Of a stretch of DNA of 35,329 bases, positions 22,896 through 31,652 are shown piece after piece. The stretch is taken from positions 1 through 35,329 of the forward strand of contig MNDT01000006.1 of the NCBI GenBank assembly GCA_001915065.1. The letters are read 5' to 3'. Both the position numbers and the translations under genes were made by a program. Numbering within the stretch: position 1 is the first letter of the stretch; each line of letters opens with the position of its first letter. This stretch comes from an archaeon 13_2_20CM_2_53_6. Its GTDB lineage: Archaea; Thermoproteota; Bathyarchaeia; 40CM-2-53-6. The notes under the pieces were generated by a model. It did no database searches. It saw only the letters and a program-made list of their open reading frames with translations, and was not told the origin of the DNA.

Positions 22896-24581
22896 TTAGA
22901 CCCCGGACGACATTTTCTGGGAAAGGTCGACTTCAAAGGCCGCGGCCGGAAGGTTGAGCCCCCAACCCTGGAGGACCTTGGGGCTTACTTCTCCGACTAT
23001 TCCTATCTCGCGACCAGCGGAGACGACCTTGCCACACCGTCCTGAGAGGAAGCTTGGATGTTTAGTCTCCTTGACTTCGAACGTCTGGCCTACGTTCTCC
23101 ATCAGCGCATCTAGCGATGATCGTATCTCGGTAAAACCAGCCTGAGCGTGAATAGTCACGGCTGCGACCTTCCTCTCCTCCCTGACTGGTTGCGACGAGT
23201 TCTCTCCTCGACTGATGCTTGCTCCCACTTCGAAGATCTTCTGAGGATAGCCGACATGCGTGTTCCGGGACAGAAACTCCAGAAGGCTCGGCAGGACCCA
23301 GCTTCTCATCGCAGTGTGAGTGGTCATTTTCGGGTTCAGGAGAGTAACAAGATTCTCGCTTCCTATCTGCATCTTTGCCGCAACCGCCTCAGGCGAGGTC
23401 AAAACACAGGTCAGGACCTCTTGAAATCCTAGCCCGACCATAATCTCTCCCAGCGCCTCCATCTCAATGGTCTCTCGTGAAAGGTCGCCGACCGTCCAGA
23501 TCCCAGGCCACTCAGGCTTCAGCTTGTTAAGGTCCAATGCGATCGCGATATCCTCAATGACGTCGACGGGGTGCATGATGTCGATTCGATAGCATGGAAT
23601 CTCTAGGTGAAGAGTGTCGCCGGACGCTCGCTGGACCCTGTACCCGGCCTTCTCAGCAAACCGCGCAGCATCCTTCAAGACTAGAGACGTGCCGAGTAGC
23701 CTGTTGATCCGTGACAGGCTCAGCTTCGTCAGCGTAGGGCTGAGATTCGGGCTCACGACCTTACGGGGCGAACCGTAAGCATACGTTTCCGCGCAACTGT
23801 AGACTCTTCCTCCCCGCTCGGCGAGACAGGCGACCATGATCTTCAGTGTGTTATGTACAGTTTCAGAATCTGTACCAGTAACCTCGACAAGGATGTTTCT
23901 CGTACCTGGGGTGATTCTTCCAAGATCGTTCGAGTTGACGACAGGTGGAAGGGAGAGAATCTTGTCTTCTCCATCCACCAGTATCGGCCACTCTTCAAAA
24001 CGGGAAATTATGTCTCCATACTCTGTTCCTTTCGGATGATTTGTCACAATCTCCCGAAGACTCAACTTCGTCTCAGAGCCCAATGGAGCAAAACTGGCCT
24101 CATCAGGCTTGGCGACCGAGTATGAGAGAGGCGACGCGATCATGTCGGCCTGGTACAGGCCGATCGACGCCCTCTTCCGCTTCCTCCCATACGTCAAGTC
24201 CAGCTTTTCCTGCAGAGAAATCCAGCCCTTCAACGCCTCCTCCGAGGGCTGAAGACCCCTGACTATCGCGGTCGAAATGAAAGGACGAATAGGCTTCACA
24301 CGCTTGTCGATGACAACTTTGAGGCCCGACTTGCCAGCAACAAGGATCTGTCTACTTCGACCAGTTCCCAGCTGATATCGCAGCGCGCGGGCAATTCCCT
24401 CGACCGACCAGATGTCGGGACGGTTGCTGTCCTTGACCTCGATCGAGACAGCGTCTCTCTCAAGCGATTCCACGTCCCCCTTGACGAACGCCAGGATCTC
24501 GTTGAGACCCTCCTTGTCTCGGGGAACTGTCTTGCCCAGCATTCCCTCAAGGTCGTCGAGCGAGAATTGTACGCTTGGCAT
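22896..24581 (-). CDS. pheT: Phenylalanyl-tRNA synthetase beta subunit, archaeal type
   Basis: 561 residues, standard length for the archaeal/eukaryal form that lacks the bacterial N-terminal OB extension. It starts MPSVQFSLDDLEGMLGK. The B3/B4 editing region lies about 85-270. The B5 domain with IPCYRIDIMHPVDVIEDIAI follows at about 300-345. The B6/B7 catalytic-like fold makes up the C-terminal third. Together with pheS it forms the alpha2-beta2 enzyme. Its ATG begins one base after the pheS stop codon (TAG, A, ATG), so translation is coupled. Stop TAA. Confidence 0.93.
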   Translation of the reverse strand: MPSVQFSLDDLEGMLGKTVPRDKEGLNEILAFVKGDVESLERDAVSIEVKDSNRPDIWSVEGIARALRYQLGTGRSRQILVAGKSGLKVVIDKRVKPIRPFISTAIVRGLQPSEEALKGWISLQEKLDLTYGRKRKRASIGLYQADMIASPLSYSVAKPDEASFAPLGSETKLSLREIVTNHPKGTEYGDIISRFEEWPILVDGEDKILSLPPVVNSNDLGRITPGTRNILVEVTGTDSETVHNTLKIMVACLAERGGRVYSCAETYAYGSPRKVVSPNLSPTLTKLSLSRINRLLGTSLVLKDAARFAEKAGYRVQRASGDTLHLEIPCYRIDIMHPVDVIEDIAIALDLNKLKPEWPGIWTVGDLSRETIEMEALGEIMVGLGFQEVLTCVLTSPEAVAAKMQIGSENLVTLLNPKMTTHTAMRSWVLPSLLEFLSRNTHVGYPQKIFEVGASISRGENSSQPVREERKVAAVTIHAQAGFTEIRSSLDALMENVGQTFEVKETKHPSFLSGRCGKVVSAGREIGIVGEVSPKVLQGWGLNLPAAAFEVDLSQKMSSGV

Positions 24582-24582
24582 T

Positions 24583-26094
24583 CTAGCTCACCGTCTGGTC
24601 CCGAATCCATTCCAGGTCAGAAGTGAACAGCTGGCGAATATCCTGGATCTTACGATGCATCATGTAGAGCCGGTCAATCCCGAGACCCCACGCCAGGACA
24701 GGAACTTTGACGCCCAACGGCTCCGTCACCTCCGGACGGAAGATTCCACTACCACCAAACTCCATCCAGCCAACACCCTCCCTGTAAGCCTGCAACTCAA
24801 CACTCGGCTCCGTGAACGGGAAATAGTCAGGCTTGAACCGAACTCGATCCGCCCCCGCAACCTCCCTGGCAAACATCTCCAATATTCCAAGCAAGTTCCG
24901 CAAATTCAGACTCGGATCAAGAACAATGCCCTCCACCTGGTTGAACTCTGTCAGATGAGTCTTGTCAAGCATGTCCGGACGAAAGCATCGTGCGATGGCG
25001 AAGTATTTTCCCGGAATCTGGAGGTCCTTCGAGATCATACTCCGAACGCTGAGCGCCGTCCCGTGGCTTCGAAGAATCAACTTTGACGATTCATCAAGAG
25101 AGAATTTGTACCGCCATCCCGTCGAGCCCGTCTTCCAGCCGTTCTCATGGGTCTCCGCAACCCTCCTCACTAGATCGCCGTACTGTTCGAGGCTCGCTCT
25201 CGACGGGTCCTTCAGATAGTAGAGATCATGAATCTCCCTTGCAGGATGATTCTGCGGCATGTAGAGACAGTCGCAGTTGATGAAAGCCGTCTCGACAAGT
25301 GGTCCAACGGCTTCCCTAAACCCCAGGGCGACAAGCTTCCTCTTCACCATCCGCAAGAATCGAAGGTAGGGATGATACTTACCAGGAAAGACTTGAGGAA
25401 CGGGAGAGGACACGTTGTAGCTTCGGAGTCTAACTCGCTCCCACTCGCCAGAGCTGATCATCTCGCCGGTAAGCAGGCTCACCTCCTGCCGCGCACTGGT
25501 CCCGGCTACAGCACTTCTCCCGTCAGGTGTAATCTCGATCTCTCGCAGGTTCCTGATTCTAGCCTCTAGAAGACTTCTCTTGATAAGCCGCTGGGCAGAT
25601 TCTCTCAAGCTCGCCGGTAGCTCCTCGAGAATGATGCCTCCATTCTTCAGGCGAGCCAGAACCTGCTCATCCTCGTCACCGGTGGGCTCCCTATCCACTA
25701 CGACTTGCGGATCCGAATCGGCCTTCTCGATCCTTCCCCAGCGCTTTCGGCTAATCCAGCCTGTCACTATTGACGCGTATTTCTCGTCCAGCCCGGCTCG
25801 ACTAAGAGCCTCTCTAAGCCCAAGCCGTCCGCCGCTCTTGGCGACAGTCGAGACAATCCTCCGCTCCGGGAGGCCTTCCTCGAGGAACGACTTTCCCTCC
25901 ATCGTCAGGGTGAGCTCTGTCTTCTTCTCGACCCGCTCCCTGACCAGTCCATTCTGGGAGAGGCTCAGTACCGCTCGAGCAATAGCGGAGTCGGCGAGAC
26001 CCGATCGTTTCGCTAGTTCGTCAGGAGTCTTTGCTCCCTCGGACTCGATGAGAGCCTGCAGAACTCGGGCTTGACTCTGGCTAACATCTACCAA
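24583..26094 (-). CDS. pheS: Phenylalanyl-tRNA synthetase alpha subunit, archaeal type
   Basis: 503 residues from a TTG start at 26094. The N-terminal half (about 1-190) holds the winged-helix DBD-like domains of archaeal/eukaryal PheRS alpha, beginning LQALIESEGAKTPDELAKRS. The C-terminal half is the class II catalytic core: motif 2 area around SHGTALSVR and CFRPDMLDKTH, and motif 3 with VLAWGLGIDRLYMM. It binds Phe and ATP. First gene of pheS-pheT-(trpS). A TATA box lies about 50 nt upstream. Stop TAG. Confidence 0.93.
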   Translation of the reverse strand: MVDVSQSQARVLQALIESEGAKTPDELAKRSGLADSAIARAVLSLSQNGLVRERVEKKTELTLTMEGKSFLEEGLPERRIVSTVAKSGGRLGLREALSRAGLDEKYASIVTGWISRKRWGRIEKADSDPQVVVDREPTGDEDEQVLARLKNGGIILEELPASLRESAQRLIKRSLLEARIRNLREIEITPDGRSAVAGTSARQEVSLLTGEMISSGEWERVRLRSYNVSSPVPQVFPGKYHPYLRFLRMVKRKLVALGFREAVGPLVETAFINCDCLYMPQNHPAREIHDLYYLKDPSRASLEQYGDLVRRVAETHENGWKTGSTGWRYKFSLDESSKLILRSHGTALSVRSMISKDLQIPGKYFAIARCFRPDMLDKTHLTEFNQVEGIVLDPSLNLRNLLGILEMFAREVAGADRVRFKPDYFPFTEPSVELQAYREGVGWMEFGGSGIFRPEVTEPLGVKVPVLAWGLGIDRLYMMHRKIQDIRQLFTSDLEWIRDQTVS

Positions 26095-26142
26095 ATGCGT
26101 CGGGTCTCCAGACGGCAGTTTTCGCTGGAGTCCGGTCCCGAA

Positions 26143-26150
26143 CTATATTT
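26143..26150 (-). promoter_or_regulatory. TATA box for pheS
   Basis: AAATATAG on the minus strand, about 50 nt before the pheS TTG start, the only AT-rich site in the 127-nt gap to the VOC gene. Confidence 0.55.
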
Positions 26151-26221
26151 GATTTGGAGCGTCTCCGAAACGGATACGAGAAAATCGAGCGTTCTGGTCC
26201 GTGAGCGTCATGATGTTCGTG

Positions 26222-26698
26222 CTATGGGCTTGGGTTCGAGTCGGTACCCGTAGACGAACGTTCCCTCATTCGCCTCTCCATCTCTTGAGGAGGCACATCT
26301 TCGACGCGGGTGGCGATCCACCAGATGTTCCCCGTAGGGTCCTTGACGGCCGCGGTCCGATCGCCGTAAAACTGGGTAGTCGGCACCTGTTCAGAGGCTC
26401 CCCCCGCTTCCAAGCCTCGCTTGTACGTATGATCGACGTCCTCAACGTAGACGTACAATTGGCTGGGTATGGGACTGTACTGACGGGTCGAATCGGCCAT
26501 CATAACGATGGAACCGCCAATCTTGATCTCGGCATGACCCACGTGACCCTCTCTGTCATTGATCAACGCTCTCTCTTCCGCGTTGAAAGTGTGCTTAAGG
26601 AAATCGATGAGTCTTGGTACTCCGTCCACGATCAAGTATGGTGTAACAGACGCATACTCTTGAGGAACAGGTCTAACCTTGCCGGTGACAGATTGCAT
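26222..26698 (-). CDS. VOC superfamily (PhnB/glyoxalase-like) protein
   Basis: 158 residues from ATG 26698; the open frame reaches 27100 but that extension is antisense or out-of-frame to the LLM gene. The segments VTPYLIVDGVPRLIDFLKHTF, then GHAEIKIGGSIVMMAD, YVYVEDVDHTYKRGLEAGG and FYGDRTAAVKDPTGNIWWIAT, are the pattern of PhnB-like VOC proteins. They form beta-alpha-beta-beta-beta modules in dimers, often with a metal site. Substrate unknown. Confidence 0.8.
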   Translation of the reverse strand: MQSVTGKVRPVPQEYASVTPYLIVDGVPRLIDFLKHTFNAEERALINDREGHVGHAEIKIGGSIVMMADSTRQYSPIPSQLYVYVEDVDHTYKRGLEAGGASEQVPTTQFYGDRTAAVKDPTGNIWWIATRVEDVPPQEMERRMRERSSTGTDSNPSP

Positions 26699-26739
26699 GC
26701 GTTTCCGACGCGCTACTCTTCGACTTAAGAATTGCTCTG

Positions 26740-27652
26740 TCACACTACGTTTAGAATTCGTTTCACTGTCTCGAATCTGAACTCGGACTTCTCGTCGGCT
26801 GGGAAGTATGGATAAATCACTGGGAGGGAGACTCCCGCTTTTCGAAAAGATTGCACGTATCGATGCAGTTCCTCGCTGCGGGGATTGGCCAGGCTGACTC
26901 TCACCAGTTCTTTCGGCACCTCGACAGATCCACTGTTCCAATGGTCGCTCTGCTTGATTTCCGAGATCGCCTTGGCGGTCCCATCTTGCAAGAACATCTC
27001 GTGGTACTGAGGGATGGAGTCGTAGTTGAGAAACTCCTGCAATAGAAGCCTCAGCGCGTTCTCGTCGCTCTGTGAAGATAAGAAGATTTTCAGATAGCAC
27101 GCGAATTCGATGGGAGAGACCATCTGGCGTTTGACCGCTGCGATCAGGCCGTTAGCATGCCGTGGAGAACAGAAGTTCAAGAGGAGACCGTCCGTCCTGC
27201 CTACGGCGCGTCTTGCGATCCCCCGCTTGAGCGTAGCAACATAGGTCTCTGGGGGCCCTACTCCTCCGGGAAATGCGCGGAAGCCTTCCTTGAGCTCGTC
27301 CAGCCTCTCCAGCATTGCGATTACTGACTTGCCAGGTTTTGGACCGGGAGGACCGGTGCCCACTCCAAGAAAGAACCGGTTGGAGGAGAACGCCTGCAGT
27401 GTCTGGACCCGTCGCGTCAGCAGGGTGGGATCGTGCTCGAGTAGTCTGATGACTCCGCTTCCCGCGTGGACCCGGGTAGTCACGGCTAGGATCGAAGATA
27501 CGACCTCGAGCGACTCGTATCCGCCCCTAACATCAGGAATGAAGATACTGGTGACCTTGCTGTTCTTGTCGAGAATGCACGATGTCTCTCTGATTTCTCT
27601 AGGCGAGAATACCCCCCGGCCGAAGCGCGAACCCTATCTTTTCTGAACTCAA
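26740..27652 (-). CDS. Luciferase-like (F420-dependent type) oxidoreductase, with a probable frameshift near the 5' end
   Basis: The uninterrupted frame from GTG 27483 gives 247 residues, beginning inside the family. Homology clearly extends upstream: the same frame reads VFSPREIRETSCILDK, then KVTSIFIPDVRGGYESLEVVSS, back to 27631 but with no start codon. A neighbouring frame from TTG 27652 reads MSSEKIGFALRPG and joins it at a run of six G (27612-27617). Repairing one base there yields about 304 residues, the normal length for bacterial-luciferase-like monooxygenases and F420-dependent reductases (TIM barrel). Core motifs include HAGSGVIRLLEHDP and FFLGVGTGPPG. The electron carrier is probably F420 or FMN; substrate unknown. 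Confidence 0.75.
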
Positions 27653-27703
27653 AGTCTCTGTACTGAGACTCTGAATGTTCGACCTTTAGATTATTCCGGT
27701 AGC

Positions 27704-28594
27704 CTAGGTTCTGAGAGTTGCTTGCAGCGAACCTACGAGCTGCCAGTCAGTCTCGATAGCGTCCAACAGGTGAGTATAGGTCGGAATCGGATTGTGACTC
27801 CTGAAGAGATATGAAAAGTGAATACCGCTAACCTCATTCCGAAGTCCAGCAAACGCACGTGCTATCACCTGGACCCCTCCCCCTAGCGGGTCTCGTGAAA
27901 CGGTCTCCTTTACGCTCTCGGGGACTGGGATGCCAAATCGTCGACTCACAAATAGTAAGTTGTTGAGTCCGTGCGGGATGGACAGCTGGACGAAGATCGG
28001 TACCTTGAGCCCGCTGGATCGGAGGGCGTCGATGTAGTCGAGAACGTAATAGTCATCAAAAGCCGAGTTGGTGACGAGATAGTCTGCGCCCGCGTCCACC
28101 TTGGATAGTGTCCGAGAAATCTCCTTTTCCCGGTCCAGCGCGTACTGGTTCGTGACGGCTCCGATACAGGGTCTTTGTCCGTCGAAGACTGACCGGATTC
28201 CTCTGATCAGATCCTCTGCTCTCTTAAAATCGTAGGTTTTGATCTCGTAATTCGGATAGGGGTCTCCGAACACGACCAGAAAGTTCTCCAGACCCTTCTT
28301 GAAGAGAACCGGAAGGAGAGGGAGATCAGATCGGCGAAAATCTCTACAGGTCAGCGAAGGAACAGCCTCAAACCCTGTCTTCTTGACAATGACCGCTGAA
28401 GCCACGCTCCTCGTCTGTGGAGTGACCCGGAATTCTGACGGATAGCTAGGATCATTCTCGCCGTTTCTCAGGGCTGGGATCGTTATCGCGTCCACCCGCC
28501 CGTCCAAGAGAGGCAGGTGCGCCGGGACGACCCGGTCTGGAATCACCTCAGCAGTCACGATTGTGTGGTATTTCGCTCTCTCCGAGAGCTTCAT
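27704..28594 (-). CDS. Methylenetetrahydrofolate reductase-like protein
   Basis: 296 residues, TIM barrel of the MetF/MTHFR superfamily. It starts MKLSERAKYHTIVTAEVIPD. Supporting segments are VPSLTCRDFRRSDL, FLVVFGDPYPNYE, ADYLVTNSAFDDYYVLDYIDAL and VPIFVQLSIPHGLNNLLFVSRRFG. These parallel the folate- and flavin-binding regions of MTHFR. It would supply the methyl donor to the methionine synthase encoded just upstream. Its start overlaps the metE-C stop by 4 nt (28591-28594). The archaeal C1 carrier could be tetrahydrofolate or a pterin relative; sequence alone does not decide. Confidence 0.8.
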   Translation of the reverse strand: MKLSERAKYHTIVTAEVIPDRVVPAHLPLLDGRVDAITIPALRNGENDPSYPSEFRVTPQTRSVASAVIVKKTGFEAVPSLTCRDFRRSDLPLLPVLFKKGLENFLVVFGDPYPNYEIKTYDFKRAEDLIRGIRSVFDGQRPCIGAVTNQYALDREKEISRTLSKVDAGADYLVTNSAFDDYYVLDYIDALRSSGLKVPIFVQLSIPHGLNNLLFVSRRFGIPVPESVKETVSRDPLGGGVQVIARAFAGLRNEVSGIHFSYLFRSHNPIPTYTHLLDAIETDWQLVGSLQATLRT

Positions 28595-29796
28595 TGTGAA
28601 GCCTCCCTCGCAAGTTCCGCTCCCTTCACGATGCTCTCGAGCTTGGCGTAGGTCACATCCCAGGTTCGGGTCCGCAGTCCGCAGTCTGGGTTTGCCCAGA
28701 TCTTTCCAGGATCACCGACTATCTTGGTTGCGTGGAGGAGACGGTCTCGGACCAGCTCGGGCGACTCTATGATGTTCCGCTCGGTTGCTCTACCCGCGTC
28801 TGATGGAACTTGTCCCGAAAAGTCGTGGACATGGACGACCCCTACTCCGAACTCGCCCTCGAATCCGTTCTCGATGAAATACTCGAGGTCACGATATCCC
28901 TCTCGGTGCTTCGCATCAACTCCGAGACTCGTGCCGTCTCGGTTAGCAAATTCCAGTGCCAGCTGGCTGCACTTGTCAAGCTTCGGTGCATACTCTGCGA
29001 GTACCTTGTATCCTATCTCTGAGGGGTAGCATGTGTGGTCGCTGAACTTGCAGGTGAACCCCCTAACCGTCTCGTTCCAGCCCTCAACAAACAACTCCAT
29101 GTCCGCAGGCTCTGGATGCGTGGTGATGGCCGGCTCGTCAATCTGGATCCAGCTCGCGCCAGCATCGACCAGGTCTCGGATCTCTGGGCGTATTACTTGT
29201 TCGACGAAGTCTAGTAGGAATTCTCTCTTCGCTTCCTGTTTCTGCATCTTGAGGCTCGACCCCGTCCGCTGTCCGGTGTAGTAGCCACCGAACGACCAGT
29301 CGACGAGAGTGTAGGGTCCAGTTATCGGGACCTTGATCGGACCCTTCGCATTCTCCTTAACGTCAAGAAACTCCTGGAGGTATATCGGATGCTTCCGGTG
29401 AATCTTGGATTCGGCAACTGCCTTGTTGAAGTATTTGTAGTCGAAGGACTGGACGTGGCCCAGAACCCGCATTCCTTCGACGCCTCGGATCACATGCTCA
29501 TACATCTCCACCCTTTGCTGCTCTCCACCGACTCCCTCGTTGTCGAGTCCCGTCCGTTCGAAGAGGCGTAGCCCGTAGATTGTTGAGAGTTCCAGTAGTT
29601 CGCGGATGCGATCCTTCTGGTTCTCTGTGGATAGAAGCTGTTTTGCCCGGTCGTGGTAGTTTCCTATGCCGAGTCGTCCTGCCCATTCTTCGGCCTCGGC
29701 CAAGTCCTTGACCGTCAGCGGCTGAGTGAGACCCTTTGTCCGCCACCTGGGCTTTGCGAGGCTTCCGATCTCCTGGGTAGGATATAGCTTCCCCGT
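28591..29796 (-). CDS. metE: Cobalamin-independent methionine synthase, catalytic part (MetE C-terminal type), ACG start
   Basis: Archaeal MetE catalytic protein transferring a methyl group to homocysteine. Zinc ligands of the family are visible: His and Cys in SDHTCYPSEIG and Cys in NPDCGLRTR, with a Glu between them. The first ATG/GTG/TTG is a TTG at 29703, which would give 370 residues. The conserved N terminus continues upstream as GKLYPTQEIGSLAKPRWRTK. That begins with ACG at 29796-29794, directly after the metE-N stop codon and about 6 nt after a Shine-Dalgarno-like GAGGAGAGG. ACG is therefore the likely start (401 residues), perhaps a mutated ATG. Confidence 0.88.
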   Translation of the reverse strand, partial: TGKLYPTQEIGSLAKPRWRTKGLTQPLTVKDLAEAEEWAGRLGIGNYHDRAKQLLSTENQKDRIRELLELSTIYGLRLFERTGLDNEGVGGEQQRVEMYEHVIRGVEGMRVLGHVQSFDYKYFNKAVAESKIHRKHPIYLQEFLDVKENAKGPIKVPITGPYTLVDWSFGGYYTGQRTGSSLKMQKQEAKREFLLDFVEQVIRPEIRDLVDAGASWIQIDEPAITTHPEPADMELFVEGWNETVRGFTCKFSDHTCYPSEIGYKVLAEYAPKLDKCSQLALEFANRDGTSLGVDAKHREGYRDLEYFIENGFEGEFGVGVVHVHDFSGQVPSDAGRATERNIIESPELVRDRLLHATKIVGDPGKIWANPDCGLRTRTWDVTYAKLESIVKGAELAREASQ

Positions 29797-30780
29797 CTAC
29801 TTCCTCTCCTCGACCAGTCTAGTTGCTTCGGCTAGGGCCCGCGACTTTGCATCGGCGACCTTCCGTGGTACGAACTTGAGGTCGGAATTCGGAACCAGGA
29901 CGATATTGTCCGAAAATATGTGTTTGGAGACTCGGGTCGCGGTTTCGGCTATCCACTTCGGGTCCTCAACGTTCGATTCGCGTGAATCCACGATGCCGAG
30001 AGCGAGCGTCTTCTTGGTCTCGATCTTAGACCGTGTATGGTCGGTCTCGAAGAGGTCGAAACCGATTCCATCGACTGGAAGTTTGAGGAGATGAGGGAGT
30101 ATCGTGGTTGCATCTCCAAAGAATGTCTGGATAGTGAACCTGGCGTCGATGCCATCGACTGTCCTCCGGATTGCAGCCAGAGCGATTTCTAGCTCGGCGT
30201 TGCTCAACGTTTGTTCTCTGTAGGGCCGATAAACTAGGCATGGTTCCGAGATCTGGAACTGCGACACTCCGTCGGCCTTCAATCTTCGAATAATCTCGTG
30301 CTCTGCATGTGCAAGGTCAGAGACAAGCTCTGACTGGGTCTTGTAATGCAGATTCTCAGCGAGTTCAGAGAAGGTGTAGGGGCCGACTAGGGATGCCTTC
30401 CACGGTTTCGATTTAGGTAGAAGGTCTGCATGTATGAATTTCTTCAGGTTGAATGGGGCGAGACCAATTTTGCCGCTGACTGTCGGTTTCTTGTAGAAGG
30501 TGTTGGTGTCAAACCATCTAGAGTAGCGTGTCCCGGTTGTTACGCCATCTAAGGATTCGACAATAGGTCTTAGCTGGTCTTGCCAAGAGAAGGCCCCGTC
30601 CGTGAAGTTCTCGAAACCCGACTCGTCCTGAAGCTCGACCAGTTCGATTGTGTCTTGTTCGATCTGTTTTTCCACGCTAGCGCGTTCGGTCTTTCCTCTA
30701 TCGTAGGATCGCGTCAGTTCGATGAGCTGTTCTGAGCGGGGATAGATTCCGCCCAGCTCTGCGCTAGCGGGCATTTTCAT
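29797..30780 (-). CDS. MetE N-terminal-type methionine synthase paralogue
   Basis: 327 residues starting ATG 30780. It has a TIM-barrel fold similar to MetE: KASLVGPYTFSELAENL, SQFQISEPCLVYRPY, FTIQTFFGDATTILPHLLKLPVDGIGFDLFETD. It lacks the C-terminal zinc Cys of the NPDC type, so it resembles the non-catalytic or partner half of bacterial MetE. In bacteria the two halves are one protein; here they are neighbouring genes in the same reading frame, separated only by TAG (29797-29799). Translation coupling, or slight read-through, would keep the halves in equal amounts. First gene of metE-N, metE-C, MTHFR. Confidence 0.82.
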   Translation of the reverse strand: MKMPASAELGGIYPRSEQLIELTRSYDRGKTERASVEKQIEQDTIELVELQDESGFENFTDGAFSWQDQLRPIVESLDGVTTGTRYSRWFDTNTFYKKPTVSGKIGLAPFNLKKFIHADLLPKSKPWKASLVGPYTFSELAENLHYKTQSELVSDLAHAEHEIIRRLKADGVSQFQISEPCLVYRPYREQTLSNAELEIALAAIRRTVDGIDARFTIQTFFGDATTILPHLLKLPVDGIGFDLFETDHTRSKIETKKTLALGIVDSRESNVEDPKWIAETATRVSKHIFSDNIVLVPNSDLKFVPRKVADAKSRALAEATRLVEERK

Positions 30781-30799
30781 GCTGTTTTCATTATTCTAA

Positions 30800-30808
30800 T
30801 TATATAAG
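30800..30808 (-). promoter_or_regulatory. TATA box of the methionine operon
   Basis: TTATATAAT reads nearly the same on both strands and lies 20-28 nt upstream of the metE-N ATG. This places transcription start at or next to the ATG, a leaderless mRNA. The same AT core could drive the divergent regulator. Confidence 0.6.
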
Positions 30809-30856
30809 TTCTATTGTACCAATATTCCAATCAGAATGATAGCCCTTTCAGGATTG

Positions 30857-30872
30857 TATTCCGAAGGGAATA
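30857..30872. promoter_or_regulatory. Palindromic operator candidate
   Basis: TATTCC-GAAG-GGAATA, a perfect 6+6 palindrome with a 4-base spacer, in the 123-nt divergent region between metE-N and the HTH-CBS gene. A third TATTCC half-site is at 30823-30828, close to the TATA box. It is a natural candidate for binding by the neighbouring HTH protein. Confidence 0.5.
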
Positions 30873-30903
30873 TCAGGGAGGGTAGGCCCTCTATGTTCGA
30901 GTC

Positions 30904-31464
30904 ATGCTTCCCACTCTCGACGAGATTCCCAAGAGGCGAAAAGCTCTTGGACTGACACAGTCCAGACTAGCCGAGCTGGCGGGTGTTAGTCAGTCCATCA
31001 TCGCCAAGATAGAATCCGGGTCTGTCGATCCATCATACTCTATCGTTAAGAGGCTTGTTGAGACCCTTGAGAAGCAGAGCGTCGATACTGCGAGGCCGAG
31101 AGTCAGCGAGATCATGAGCAGGCCTGTCATCTCGGTCTCAAGGACTCAGCTCGTGCGTGAAGCGGTGGACCTGATGAGAAGACGAGGCTACTCACAGCTA
31201 CCGGTGTTTGAGGGAACAAGATGCGTTGGGAGCATCTCGGAGAAGACCATCCTGGACCGTGCGGCCCGGGGAGAACCCCTCGAATCGCTTCTCAATAACC
31301 GCGTGCGGGACATCATGGATTCTCCGCTCCCGACGGTCAGCGAGGATACGCCGCTTGAGATGATGCTCGGGCTACTCCAAGGGAATTACGGTGTACTGGT
31401 GACTAGGGGAGAGAACACGATCGGGATTCTCACAAAATCGGACATTCTTAAAGTGAAACGATAG
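30904..31464 (+). CDS. XRE-type HTH regulator with two CBS domains
   Basis: 186 residues. Residues about 5-60 are a helix-turn-helix of XRE/HTH_3 type (RRKALGLTQSRLAELAGVSQ, then SIIAKIESGSVDPSYSIVKRL). Two CBS domains follow (about 68-122 with MSRPVISVSRTQLVREAVDLM, and 128-184 with IMDSPLPTVSEDTPLEMML). CBS pairs bind adenosyl ligands such as AMP, ATP or S-adenosylmethionine. Divergent from the methionine operon with a palindrome between, it is a good candidate for a SAM- or nucleotide-sensing regulator of methionine synthesis; that role is inference. Stop TAG. Confidence 0.88.
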   Translation: MLPTLDEIPKRRKALGLTQSRLAELAGVSQSIIAKIESGSVDPSYSIVKRLVETLEKQSVDTARPRVSEIMSRPVISVSRTQLVREAVDLMRRRGYSQLPVFEGTRCVGSISEKTILDRAARGEPLESLLNNRVRDIMDSPLPTVSEDTPLEMMLGLLQGNYGVLVTRGENTIGILTKSDILKVKR

Positions 31465-31652
31465 CGCCGCTGTATCCAGTCTGGTCTCCGTTGGGCCCGA
31501 TGGTATCATTCGAACGTGCGTTTGTTTCTAGCGTAGGGTCTGGAGAGTAACATCATCCCTATCCAAGATTACACTCGTGCATCTCATCTCGAGATTACTC
31601 GATAAGCAGGGCTGTTGGTGGACAGGTTGCGAATAGGTCACGGGTTGATCAA

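Noticed and set aside
26699-27100. N-terminal extension of the VOC gene
   Set aside because: It overlaps the luciferase-like coding sequence in another frame and lacks VOC features; ATG 26698 fits the family start.
21278-29799. TAG recoded as pyrrolysine across the genome
   Set aside because: TAG ends many full-length conserved genes at the family's normal C terminus (map, trpS, pheS, DUF1512, HTH-CBS), and no pyl genes are in view.
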